Assembly (NCBI RefSeq): GCF_019443505.1 | Contig: NZ_CP080377.1 | Coordinates: forward strand, 310,001 to 374,000 | DNA from: Janthinobacterium sp. PAMC25594 | Lineage (GTDB): Bacteria; Pseudomonadota; Gammaproteobacteria; Burkholderiales; Burkholderiaceae_D | Direction: 5' to 3' | Length of the DNA stretch: 64,000 bases | Shown here: positions 8,922 to 17,754 of the stretch, piece after piece | Layout: each line of letters begins with the position of its first letter | Numbering within the stretch: position 1 is the stretch's first letter | Program-made: the position numbers and the translations under genes | Notes under the pieces: generated by a model | Databases searched by the model: none | What the model was told of the DNA's origin: nothing | The model's input: only the letters and a program-made list of their open reading frames with translations

Positions 8922-9470
8922 CATTTGTTCGAATACACCTGCGCCAACCCAGCGCGAAAACGCCTTGTAGACCGCCTGCCAGGGTGGGAACGTCTCCGGT
9001 AGCAGCCGCCATGCGCAGCCGGTGCGCAGCACGTAAGAACATGCATTGACGAGATCGCGGCGACTGTAGCGCACGGGTGTGCCTCGCTGTCCCAGCATAC
9101 GCTTGAACAAATCAGCAACCAGCTGCCATTCAACATCTGTCAGGTTCGTGCTATACGGCGAGATGGCCTCGCGCCTGTGGGCTGCCGTGTAGCCATACCG
9201 CTTGGCTCCCTCGGCTCGCACTGCGCACGTCCGGCGTACCGGCTTGAGCCGTACGAAGCCTAGCGTGCGTAGCGCGCGACGAATGGTTGCTGTGCACACG
9301 CGTAGACCACAGCGGTGATGCAGTTCATCGGCGATTTCCTGCAAGCTGGCCTGGGCGCGTTCCATCACGATATCGTGCAAAATGGCGATATGCTCAGGCT
9401 TCAGCGCTGGCGGTCTGCCACCAACGCTGCTTGACGGTTCAGTGCCGTCGAGTGGATGTGTCGTTGCCAT
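8859..9470 (-). pseudogene. IS5-group transposase, truncated after its N-terminal half
   Basis: The ATG at 9470 follows a good ribosome site (GGAGG, 8 bp upstream on this strand). Residues about 18-75 form a winged HTH of the kind seen in IS630-like proteins (ASLQEIADELHHRCGL, then TIRRALRTLGFVRLKPVRR). The next part is the IS5-group N-terminal domain (YSTNLTDVEWQLVADLF, then YVLRTGCAWRLLPETFPPWQ). Similarity ends after FEQM, at about position 8922. About 20 unrelated residues then lead to a stop, and the whole DDE catalytic half is missing. It is therefore a remnant whose 3' part was replaced by the AT-rich ATPase/HNH module. Confidence 0.85.
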
Positions 9471-9634
9471 TGCATGCTCCTCCCACATCGAGATAGCATG
9501 CCACAACTTCGTTGTTGATTTTGTCTACACCCTCTAAGATGGATATCTTTTGAAATAGCTGGTCGAGCGGTCGAGTAACTCACGTATAAATAAGAATTTG
9601 ATTTAGCAGATTTAAATATAGGAATAGTGAAAAC

Positions 9635-10603
9635 ATGGAATTTGAACGGCTCACAACAGCAGCAACAGCAGGCGACCCATATGCCCAAAACGAGCTTGGC
9701 CTGCGGTATCACTTAGGTAAGGGAGTGCCTGTAGACCTCGCTTTGGCGGCAGCGTGGTATAGAAAATCAGCTGAACAAGAGTTGGCAATCCCACAGTACA
9801 ACTTAGGGTTAATGTACCGCGAAGGCTACGGTGTTGAGAAAAATTACAAGAGTGCCTTTGGCTGGATATCCAAAGCTGCGTATCAAGGGCTTGCAAATGC
9901 ACAGTATGACGTTGGATTAATGCACGAGTTCGGGAATGGAACGCCAAAAGATGATGCGCAAGCAGTTCAATGGCTGACACGAGCGGCAGAGCAAGACATG
10001 CCGGAAGCTCAAAGTCATCTTGGGATGAGATATTTCGAAGGTCGGGGTGTTCCTCAAGATGATGCAAAAGCATTACTATGGACGAAGAAGTCAGCAGAAC
10101 TAGGTCTGGCGGAAGCCCAGCACCATCTTGCCTTAATGTATCTTGACGGAATTGGTGAGGAACTATACGACGGGGAAGCCGCGTTTTGGGCAAACAAAGC
10201 CGCTCAACAAGGGCATGAAGTTGCAATCTATAATGTTGGGCAGATGTACTTGAAAGGTCAGGGTGTGCTGCAAGACCCTTCGAGGGCTATGGCTTCGTTT
10301 CTGATACTGGCACAGAAGGGGAACGTGCTATGCCAATACAACCTTGGAGTTTTATATGGACAGCTAGGCACATCAAAAGACGACGCGCAGGCTCTATTCT
10401 GGTATGAGAAGGCAGCAGCGCAAGGATATGCTGATGCTCAAGCTAATCTTGCTTTGATGTACATACAAGGAAATGGCGTGCCAAAAGACTACAGCATTGC
10501 TGCTGAATACCTATCAAAGGCAGCAGAGCAAGGGCACGCTGGTGCGCAACACAACCTTAAAATGATTGTGAAAAAAATTCAGGGGCAAGGCAAGTTACAT
10601 TAA
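9635..10603 (+). CDS. Sel1-repeat (SLR/TPR-like) protein
   Basis: A 322-residue protein made almost wholly of about eight Sel1-like repeats of 36 residues. Examples are YNLGLMYREGYGVEKNYKSA, YDVGLMHEFGNGTPKDDAQA and ANLALMYIQGNGVPKDYSIA. These form an alpha-solenoid scaffold for protein-protein contacts. No signal peptide or membrane segment is present, so it is probably cytoplasmic. Base composition is lower in GC than the flanking chromosome, and it sits between a transposase remnant and the phytase genes, so it probably belongs to the acquired island. Function is unknown. A regulatory or defence-related scaffold role is possible but unsupported. Confidence 0.85.
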   Translation: MEFERLTTAATAGDPYAQNELGLRYHLGKGVPVDLALAAAWYRKSAEQELAIPQYNLGLMYREGYGVEKNYKSAFGWISKAAYQGLANAQYDVGLMHEFGNGTPKDDAQAVQWLTRAAEQDMPEAQSHLGMRYFEGRGVPQDDAKALLWTKKSAELGLAEAQHHLALMYLDGIGEELYDGEAAFWANKAAQQGHEVAIYNVGQMYLKGQGVLQDPSRAMASFLILAQKGNVLCQYNLGVLYGQLGTSKDDAQALFWYEKAAAQGYADAQANLALMYIQGNGVPKDYSIAAEYLSKAAEQGHAGAQHNLKMIVKKIQGQGKLH

Positions 10604-10894
10604 AAAATCGCAGATAAGATTTACGAATAAGTTCCTTGATGATTAGGAAGTCCGTTCATTAAACTCATTGATATGAAAAGGAGCCGCGTTTGCATAAGCT
10701 TAACTTGCTCATGGCTGTGATGAGGATTTTCGAATCAATAGGAATGGCGGCGGAAGGGCAAGAGTTGTTGCCACAGTTTAGACCTGCGCCTTGGAGCAAA
10801 CAGTTTTTGGTTTTTTGTTGATACCAATGCGTGCAAACCGCTGAAGCCAGTCATTTCGGTCGCAGCTATTTCGCACGCACTGGATTTGTGATCG
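10604..10894. other. Right edge of the accessory island, no gene seen
   Basis: A 291-bp gap between the Sel1-repeat gene and the convergent phytase gene. Composition changes from AT-rich to GC-rich across it, so the right boundary of the island probably lies here. A T-rich stretch follows CAAACAG near 10800. I see no convincing gene, att site or inverted repeat. Confidence 0.4.
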
Positions 10895-12748
10895 CTAATT
10901 CAATCCCAACGCCTTCGCCACATCCCCCCACGCCACATACTTGAAGTTCTGCGGCCCATCGGGCAGGCGCTTGTAGCCGTCCTGGATCACCAGCATGCCT
11001 TGCGCATACGCGCCGCCCAGGTTGGAGGAGGTGACGTCGAGGCCATCCGTTTCCGAGGTGCCGTCTATGCCGGCGGGCAAGTTGAATCCCACCTTGAAGC
11101 GGCCGCGTACTTTATATGGCGCTTGCGCGTCGAGCACCACGTAGCTGCTGTCACCCTGGCTGGAGACGATCAGGTAGCCTGTGTTGGGCGCGCTGCCGGC
11201 CTTGCGGTAGATGGCCATGCCTTCCACGTCGGCTGTCAGGTGCTGGCCGACGGGCAAGACCATGGTGAGGGCATCGGGCTTGGCGGCGTCGGCCGAGGTG
11301 GTCCAGATGCCGCGCGTTTCCTCGCCCAGGAACAGGCGGGCGTTGGCGTCATCGGCCACGCAGCCTTCCGGTTGCGTGGCGACTTTGAAGCTGCGCAACA
11401 GAGTCGCGCTGAACTTGTTGCCGCTCATTTCTATCTTGTACTGCTGGAAGGTGCCGTCCTTGTCGTTGATGAATGCTTGCACGCCGCCGCTGGCCGGCTG
11501 GTACAGACACATGCCGTAGATGCTTTTCAGTCCGGTCGGAAAACGGCCCGCTTCCGCCACCTCGCCGCTGGCATTGATGGTAAATAGCATCATGCTGTTG
11601 TCGTCGCGCTGGGTGGCCACGGCCAGGTCGACCTTGCTGCCGCCCAACTGGATGTTCTGCCGCACGTCGACGTTGTTCAGGCGGCCCACTTCCAGCAGCT
11701 GCGTCTGCTTGCCTTGCAGGTCGTAGACCAATAGCCCCTGTTTCTTGTTGGTGCCCAGGATGCGCGCATTGGCAGGATCGCTGGCCAGCCAGATGGCCGG
11801 GTCGTCAGCCGCGTCGCCCTGGCGCGCCATCGGTTCCGTTTGCGCTTGCGGGGCGATGATGGCCAACGCTGGCTGGGTTTCCGCCTTGCCCGCCCATTTC
11901 AAGGGCCGCGCCTGCCAACCGTTCTTGCCGCGCAGCAGTAGCGACTCCTTGTCCAGCGCCAGCTGGCTGTCGCCCTTGCGCACGTTCAAGGCGATGGCCT
12001 GGGCCGGCTGCGCCGTCCACTGTCCGCCTTGATGGGTGACCAGGTGCAGCTTGTCCGCCTTGCCGTTGAGCACGGCCACGCCGCCGGGCAGCACGGCCAA
12101 GGCGCCGGCGCCGCCGTCCAGCTGGCCGTACGGCTTGCGCAGGGCCACCACTTCGCGCTTGCCCATGCCTTCCGAATCGGCGTCATACGCCCACACGCCC
12201 ATGTTGGACTCGCTCACCAGCAGGCGCCGGGCGCCATCGTCGACACGGCAATGTTTCGCATGGGGCGGCAAAGCGAGTTTGCGCACCAGGCTGCGCTGTT
12301 CGCCCTGCATGACCCACTGTTCCGCCTGGCCATCCTTGCCGATCAAGAACAGATGAGCTAGCTGCTGGGCGTCGCGGTACAAACACGATGCTTCCACGGA
12401 AAACGTCGGCACGGGAAACGGCGCCAGTTTCACCAGCTTGCCGGCTTGCACGTCGACGGTGACGGGCAGCGGGCGCTGCGTGTCCGCTTCCAGGAACACG
12501 GCCAGCACCTTGCCGCCATCGATGCGCGTGTCGAGCTGCTTGGCGCGCATGGCGATGCGGTCCTGTTCCTGGCCGGCCGCATTGAACAAACGCAAGCCGT
12601 GTTTATCCAAAGTCAACCAGCCGCCGCCGGGCAGGCGGGCCAGTTCTTCCGCCTCCTGCGTAAAGGAGGGTAAAGCGTTGGCGGGCGCGGCTTGTGCGAT
12701 GCCGCCGAGGCAAGCCAGCAAAGCGCTACAGAGTACGGTTTTTTTCAT
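10895..12748 (-). CDS. Beta-propeller phytase, two-domain, secreted
   Basis: A 617-residue exported protein beginning with a signal peptide (MKKTVLCSALLACLGGIAQA). The C-terminal half, from about residue 300, is a beta-propeller phytase domain: DAADDPAIWLASDPANARIL, GTNKKQGLLVYDLQGK, EGCVADDANARLFLGEE and ETDGLDVTSSNLGG. These are the acidic calcium- and phytate-binding stretches of the family. The N-terminal half is propeller-like but lacks these motifs, matching the incomplete domain of dual-domain phytases. The expected activity is stepwise phosphate release from phytate in the periplasm or outside the cell. The start lies 14 bp after the stop of an upstream TonB-dependent receptor, so the two form a phytate-use operon. 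Confidence 0.88.
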   Translation of the reverse strand: MKKTVLCSALLACLGGIAQAAPANALPSFTQEAEELARLPGGGWLTLDKHGLRLFNAAGQEQDRIAMRAKQLDTRIDGGKVLAVFLEADTQRPLPVTVDVQAGKLVKLAPFPVPTFSVEASCLYRDAQQLAHLFLIGKDGQAEQWVMQGEQRSLVRKLALPPHAKHCRVDDGARRLLVSESNMGVWAYDADSEGMGKREVVALRKPYGQLDGGAGALAVLPGGVAVLNGKADKLHLVTHQGGQWTAQPAQAIALNVRKGDSQLALDKESLLLRGKNGWQARPLKWAGKAETQPALAIIAPQAQTEPMARQGDAADDPAIWLASDPANARILGTNKKQGLLVYDLQGKQTQLLEVGRLNNVDVRQNIQLGGSKVDLAVATQRDDNSMMLFTINASGEVAEAGRFPTGLKSIYGMCLYQPASGGVQAFINDKDGTFQQYKIEMSGNKFSATLLRSFKVATQPEGCVADDANARLFLGEETRGIWTTSADAAKPDALTMVLPVGQHLTADVEGMAIYRKAGSAPNTGYLIVSSQGDSSYVVLDAQAPYKVRGRFKVGFNLPAGIDGTSETDGLDVTSSNLGGAYAQGMLVIQDGYKRLPDGPQNFKYVAWGDVAKALGLN

Positions 12749-12762
12749 GTTATTGATAATCA

Positions 12763-15300
12763 TCAGAAGGCGCTGGCTTTCAGGCTCACTTTGAAAGTGC
12801 GGCCGTATTGTTCGTTTTGCACGTTGTATTGCTTCGTGCCTTGGTAGACATAGTATTTCTCGTTGTTCAGGTTCGCCGCTTCAAAGACCACCTGGAATTG
12901 CTTGTTGATCTGGTAGGACAGCGAGAAATCGAGCTGTTTCTGGCTGGCGACGATATGGTCCTGGCTTGGATCGAGGATGTCGTTGCCCATTTCCAGCAGA
13001 TAAGGCGACTTGTAGTTGAGGGCCAGGCGGGCGCTCACAGGCCCTGTTTCATAACCGAGCATCAAGTTCATCACCTGGTTCGACTGACCCGGCAGGCGGA
13101 TATCGCGGGTGAGCTGCTGCTTGCTCGCCTTGTCGTAGCGGCCGATTTGCGCGCTCGAGGTGCTCAGGGTGCCGTTGACGCCCACGAGGAACTTATTGAA
13201 TGGCGCCGGCAGCATGCGCAGCGGCTGCATGTAGGCCAGTTCGATGCCTTTCACCTTGGCCGCGTCGCCATTCGCATACGAGGCGGCCGTCGTGTAGCCC
13301 GTCCATTGTCCCGTGCCGGCCAGGTTCGTCGTGTAGGTAAAATTCTTGATGTCCTTGTAGAAGCCGTAAGCGGACATCACACCGTCGTTGCCCAGCACTC
13401 TTTCGATGCCGAGGTCCAGGTTGTTTGCTTTCAAGGGCTTCAAGTCCGGATTGCCGATCACGGCTTCCGTGTTGCTGGCCAGGCTGATGCCCGGCGCCAG
13501 CTGGCTGAAGTTGGCGCGCACCACGGCTTGCGTCCAGGCGGCCCGCACGCTGGTCTTTTGATCCAGGTCATAACGGGTTTGCAGGTTCGGCAGCCAGTTG
13601 GTGTACGAGCGTTCGCGCGTCAATGCCTTGGCAACCCCGGTGCTGTCCACCTGCGAGCCGTCCGCCTCAAAGCTGGTGCGTTCGGCGCGCACGCCGCCGA
13701 GGATGTGCCAGGCGTCGAAGTCGTAGCTGTTTTGCACATACATGGCGTTGATGTCTTCATGCATGCGGTAATCGTTGATGATGGACTCGGTGGCCAGGCG
13801 CGCCTTGGCGCGGTCCAGGCCCGCGACCCTGGCGCGTATCAGGGCCGGGTCCAGCGCCACGCCGATGTTGCCCAGGTCGTAGTCGAGATTGTGGCCTTGC
13901 ACGAAGGCGCTCATCGAGGTCGAGCCGGCGCCCCAGTAATTGCCGCTGGTGGCCTTGCTGCTGTTATACGCCCATTGATCCGTGTCATTGGTCTTTTCGC
14001 GGCGGCTGATCTTCGCGCCGAATTTCAGGGTGGCGATGTCGAACTTGCGCGCCAGGTCGATGCGCGCGTGGTGTTCATTGTCCTTCGAATAGCGCTTTTG
14101 CAGGGTGATGGCGTTGAGCGCATAGCTGGCCGGATCGTACAGCGAGGCGGGGCCGCTCAAGACAGGTTCTTGAGTGTCATTGAAACTGATGCCGTTAAAG
14201 TTGCTGACGCCGCGGAAACGGCCGTCGTTCAAGGACTCGGGCTTGTCTTCCGTGGCGCGGCTCATGCCGCCTTTCACGTCCAAGGTCCAGTCGCCCGATT
14301 TTTGCTGCGTGCCCAGCACGAGCGAGCGCACTTGCTGCGTGTACTTGCGCTGGCGGATGCGGCGCTCGGCGCGCGCGCCGGCCGTCTGGCCTTCGGCCAG
14401 GCTGCCGCCCGTGATATTGCTGATGGTCAGGCGGTCGCGCACTTCATCGTCGGAAAATTCGCTGACGAACGAGCGCAGGAACCAGCTGTTGCCCGCTTCC
14501 GGGCGGTAATCGAGGTTGACGGCCAGGGCGCCGCGCTTGCGCACGGGCAGGTAGTCGCGCAATTCCAGGCTGGACAGGCGGCCCTTGCTCCATGAACCGC
14601 CCGTTTCCACGTCATCGGAGCCGAACGAACGTTTTTCCGCGCTCAGGCCGGCGGCCACGCCCAGCTTGCCGTCGAGGAAGCGCTGGGCCCACAGGGCGCC
14701 GCCGCTGGGGCTGGTCCTGCCCGTCTTTTCATCATGGCTGGCACCCACGTTGGCCGACAGCAGCTTGCCCGGCAAGTCGAAGGCGGACAGCGATTTGACT
14801 TCGATGGTGGCGCCCAGCGAATTGGCGTCCATTTCAGGGAGTAAGGTTTTCGAGACTTCCAGAGTGCGGATCAGGCCGGCAGGCAGGATATCGAGCGCCA
14901 CGGCGCGGCGGCCCGCTTCCGGCGACGGCACCAGCGCGCCGTTGATGGTCACCGCATTCAAGTCCGGCCCCAGGCCGCGCACCGTGATGTAGCGGCCTTC
15001 GCCCTGGTCGCGCTGCACGGACACGCCCGGCAAGCGGGCCAGCGCCTCGGCCGCGTTTTTGTCCGGCAAGCCGCCGATATCGTCGCTGCTGATGACGCTG
15101 ATGATGTTGTCGGCTTTCTCCTGTGCGGCGATGGCGTTGCGCAGGCTGGCGCGCTGGCCGCTGACGACGACGGTGGCGGCCGGCAAGCCATCCGCATCTT
15201 GCGCTTGCGCATGGCTTGGACCGCTGAAGACGGCCATGATGCCGAGGGCCAGGGCCGTCAGGCGCAGCGGAGAGGGGGGCGAAGTGTGCATGGTTTTCAT
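12763..15300 (-). CDS. TonB-dependent outer-membrane receptor paired with phytase
   Basis: An 845-residue outer-membrane receptor. It has a signal peptide (LRLTALALGIMAVFSGPSHA), then a plug domain (NIISVISSDDIGGLPDKNAA, ALARLPGVSVQRDQGEGRYI, TVRGLGPDLNAVTING) and a 22-strand barrel ending in aromatic-rich RTFKVSLKASAF. The plug sequence resembles the large Caulobacter/Xanthomonas-type TonB receptor group that takes up plant-derived compounds. The start was set at MKTMHT, which gives the signal peptide; an in-frame ATG lies 171 bp further up. Its place immediately before the phytase suggests uptake of phytate, inositol phosphates or a metal complex. The ligand is inferred from context only. 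Confidence 0.9.
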   Translation of the reverse strand: MKTMHTSPPSPLRLTALALGIMAVFSGPSHAQAQDADGLPAATVVVSGQRASLRNAIAAQEKADNIISVISSDDIGGLPDKNAAEALARLPGVSVQRDQGEGRYITVRGLGPDLNAVTINGALVPSPEAGRRAVALDILPAGLIRTLEVSKTLLPEMDANSLGATIEVKSLSAFDLPGKLLSANVGASHDEKTGRTSPSGGALWAQRFLDGKLGVAAGLSAEKRSFGSDDVETGGSWSKGRLSSLELRDYLPVRKRGALAVNLDYRPEAGNSWFLRSFVSEFSDDEVRDRLTISNITGGSLAEGQTAGARAERRIRQRKYTQQVRSLVLGTQQKSGDWTLDVKGGMSRATEDKPESLNDGRFRGVSNFNGISFNDTQEPVLSGPASLYDPASYALNAITLQKRYSKDNEHHARIDLARKFDIATLKFGAKISRREKTNDTDQWAYNSSKATSGNYWGAGSTSMSAFVQGHNLDYDLGNIGVALDPALIRARVAGLDRAKARLATESIINDYRMHEDINAMYVQNSYDFDAWHILGGVRAERTSFEADGSQVDSTGVAKALTRERSYTNWLPNLQTRYDLDQKTSVRAAWTQAVVRANFSQLAPGISLASNTEAVIGNPDLKPLKANNLDLGIERVLGNDGVMSAYGFYKDIKNFTYTTNLAGTGQWTGYTTAASYANGDAAKVKGIELAYMQPLRMLPAPFNKFLVGVNGTLSTSSAQIGRYDKASKQQLTRDIRLPGQSNQVMNLMLGYETGPVSARLALNYKSPYLLEMGNDILDPSQDHIVASQKQLDFSLSYQINKQFQVVFEAANLNNEKYYVYQGTKQYNVQNEQYGRTFKVSLKASAF

Positions 15301-15607
15301 GAAGAGCTCGGTTAGGGAGGAAGGAACCGGGCGGATTCTAGGCAGCAAATATGACGGTTGCGTGACAGGGGCGGGCTTGCCACCCTGAAAACAACGGCGG
15401 GTGAACGCTTTCCGGCCGGAAATGAAGCGTGGTGAGCTGAAATGACCTGCCGGCGCAGGGCGCACGGGCAATGGCTTGCCGGATTTGCATCAGTTGCGTT
15501 GCGCATGTTGAGCCGTTTGCACCTGCCGCACGGGCGTGGCGTATGTCATCGTGCCGTCATGGGCGGGCGCTATCGTGGCGGCAGCACCACTTTTAAAGGT
15601 CCCCCAC
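15301..15607. other. Divergent promoter region, TonB receptor / GGDEF protein
   Basis: A 307-bp intergenic region between a leftward TonB receptor and a rightward membrane GGDEF protein; it should hold both promoters. A purine-rich stretch (GGAGG on the reverse strand near 15318-15323) lies upstream of the receptor start. I see no clear Fur or Pho box, repeat or structured RNA. Confidence 0.4.
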
Positions 15608-16510
15608 ATGCTGCCGTTGCACCGTAACAGTCTGATTGCCGCCGCGCTGGCATTGCCTCTGTTCTTTTTCCTGTACGCCACACTTGGGCACCTTAAACCG
15701 TTTGCCATCTGGAAGTGGATGGATATCGTCTGCGAAGGCGGCACGGCCGTCATGGCGGGCATCTGGTTTTTGTTCACCCTCAGCAGCCGTCCACGGGGAC
15801 GGGTGACGAGCCTGATCGCCGGCGGCCTGTGCGCCATCATGCTGGGGTCCTGGGCCGATTGCCTGGATGAATTCTTTGCCGTCGATAAGAGCGCCGTGTG
15901 GGACAACTGGCTGGAAGCCCTGATTCCGTTTGGCATGCTGGTGCTGACGATCGGCATGTATTACTGGCGCCAGGAACAGTTCCGCCTGAACGAGCACCTG
16001 CAAAAGCGCGAACGCCTGTTCCGCGACCACCGCGCCTTCGACCGCATCACGCAGCTGGCCGACGCCAGCTACCTGCGCACGCAGATGCGCCTGGAGCAGG
16101 AACGCCGGCCCGGCCTCGATTGCGCGCTGGTCTTGCTCGACATCGACAGCTTTCATCTGATTAACCGCGAATACGGCCACCGCGAAGGCGACCGCGTGCT
16201 GCAAGCCGTGGGTCATATGCTGCTGCTGAACTTGCGCAATGACGATTTGCTGTGCCGCTATGCGGGCGACCGCTTTGCCGTGCTGATGCCGGGCGTGTCG
16301 CGCGAGGATGCTGCCGTGAAGGCGCGCCACCTGTGCGCCATGGTGGGGCAGATGCGCCACCACGCCAACGACAACCGTGAAATCCGCTTGAGCCTGCGAC
16401 ATGCGTGCTCGCTCACCGATGGCGTGCCGGAAGTGGTGTTGGCCGAGCTGAGCCGTGCCGTGGAAACGCCGCGCTCCGGTGCCGGGATCAGTTCCGCCGC
16501 GCCTGCCTGA
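15608..16510 (+). CDS. Membrane protein with degenerate GGDEF domain
   Basis: A 300-residue protein with four hydrophobic helices (about 8-27, 38-58, 66-82, 102-120) and a C-terminal GGDEF-type domain (about 140-295). The substrate motif reads AGDRF (219-223) instead of GGDEF/GGEEF, so the catalytic acidic residue is replaced by Arg. The inhibitory-site RxxD is kept (R210-D213) at the canonical five-residue spacing. Diguanylate cyclase activity is therefore unlikely; a c-di-GMP-binding role is possible. The ATG was chosen because earlier in-frame codons lack family sequence. The stop overlaps the AraC start by one base (TGATG), so the two are translated together. Confidence 0.85.
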   Translation: MLPLHRNSLIAAALALPLFFFLYATLGHLKPFAIWKWMDIVCEGGTAVMAGIWFLFTLSSRPRGRVTSLIAGGLCAIMLGSWADCLDEFFAVDKSAVWDNWLEALIPFGMLVLTIGMYYWRQEQFRLNEHLQKRERLFRDHRAFDRITQLADASYLRTQMRLEQERRPGLDCALVLLDIDSFHLINREYGHREGDRVLQAVGHMLLLNLRNDDLLCRYAGDRFAVLMPGVSREDAAVKARHLCAMVGQMRHHANDNREIRLSLRHACSLTDGVPEVVLAELSRAVETPRSGAGISSAAPA

Positions 16511-17535
16511 TGCCGCTGAACCAGCAAGGCGATCCCAGCATCGCGGCCCATCACCAGCCGGCGCTGGTGCTCGATTACGCGCGCAGCCGCGAGCTGGCTG
16601 TGGCGCCGCTGCTCAAGGGCACGGGCCTCGACGGCGGTGCGCTGCCATGTGCGGAAAGCCAGGTCAGCGCCGCGCAATACCTGCAATTGCTGGCCAATGT
16701 GGCGCGCGGCCTCGACAGTGCCGACACCAGCTTCATGCTGGGCCAGCAAATGCTGCCCGGCCATTACGGCGCGGCCAGCCATGCCTTGCTGCAGGCGCAG
16801 AATCTGCGCCAGGCCTTGACCATCCTGTGCGCTTTTCATACCTTGCTGTGTCCGCTGCTGCAACCGCGCTTGCGCGAGGCGGGCGAGCTGCATGTGCTGT
16901 ACTGGACAGATGCGTTCGGCGCACCGAGCCAGCTGCCGTTTCTGGTGGAAATGCACATGACGGCGCTGGCGGCCATGTGCCGCTGGCTGGCCGGCGAAGC
17001 GCTGCCGTGGCGCTTCTGCTTCAACCGCGCGCGGCCCCGTCACGTGGAGCAGCATGAAGTGCACCTGGGCCAGGCGCTGCGCTTCGATTGCCAGGTCGAC
17101 GCCATGCTCATCGATTCCAGCTGGCTCGATAAACCCTGGCCGCGCGGCAATGCCACGGCGGCCGCGCTGGCCTTGCGGGCGGCGGCGCTGGCGCCCGTGC
17201 CGGCTGCGAGCCTGCTCGGAGCGCTGTACGACTATCTGCTGGCGAACATCCGCTGCGCGCCCACGCTGGAACGCACGGCGCAGGAATTCGGTGTCAGTGC
17301 GGCCACCCTGAAACGCCACCTGGCGCGCCATGGCACGCATTTTCAGGCCGAGCTGGACCAGGTGCGCGCGCACAAGGCCATCTACCTGTTCCAGGCGCAT
17401 GACTACGACAACGACGCCGTGGCCGCCTACCTCGGCTTTCATGATGCCACCAACTTTCGCCGCTCGTTCAAGCGCTGGACGGGGCAAACGCCGCAGCTGT
17501 TGCGTCATGCGCTGGCGTTGTTCGTGGCTGGTTGA
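16510..17535 (+). CDS. AraC-family transcriptional regulator
   Basis: A 341-residue regulator with an N-terminal ligand/oligomerisation domain of the AraC_arabinose_bd type (SADTSFMLGQQMLPGHYGAA is characteristic) and a C-terminal pair of AraC helix-turn-helices. The HTH part includes TLERTAQEFGVSAATLKRHL, then DAVAAYLGFHDATNFRRSFK and RWTGQTPQLLRH. The ATG overlaps the stop of the upstream degenerate-GGDEF gene by one base, so the two are very probably one unit. It lies 219 bp ahead of the phc-like operon and could regulate it, but nothing in the sequence proves that. Confidence 0.9.
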   Translation: MPLNQQGDPSIAAHHQPALVLDYARSRELAVAPLLKGTGLDGGALPCAESQVSAAQYLQLLANVARGLDSADTSFMLGQQMLPGHYGAASHALLQAQNLRQALTILCAFHTLLCPLLQPRLREAGELHVLYWTDAFGAPSQLPFLVEMHMTALAAMCRWLAGEALPWRFCFNRARPRHVEQHEVHLGQALRFDCQVDAMLIDSSWLDKPWPRGNATAAALALRAAALAPVPAASLLGALYDYLLANIRCAPTLERTAQEFGVSAATLKRHLARHGTHFQAELDQVRAHKAIYLFQAHDYDNDAVAAYLGFHDATNFRRSFKRWTGQTPQLLRHALALFVAG

Positions 17536-17754
17536 ATGGCGGCGTTGCGCGCCAGCGCCATGATGGGTCGTTCCAGAGGGAACAATTGCCCGTTCTGCCA
17601 CATCCATAGTACACTCGATCAGAGAGCGAACAGACGCGCTTTGAGGCGCTCCGGTATGGCAGCGACGACCGGTGTGCCGTGCCTTAACCCAGCCTGGAAA
17701 CTGGCGCGCCCAACGTGGTGCGCCGGCAGCCGGGCAACTTGATAATGCTCAATC

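Noticed and set aside
8638..8930. Retron (reverse transcriptase/msr-msd) associated with the PtuA/PtuB-like pair
   Set aside because: No reverse transcriptase frame exists next to the pair and no convincing inverted-repeat ncRNA was seen upstream.
6067..10894. Attachment sites (attL/attR) bounding the accessory island
   Set aside because: No matching direct repeats were recognised at the two edges, and no integrase gene is present.
12740..12770. Fur-like sequence (TGATGATTATCAATAA) at the receptor-phytase junction
   Set aside because: It lies within a 14-bp intergenic junction and the phytase start, not in a promoter position; the match is partial and likely chance.
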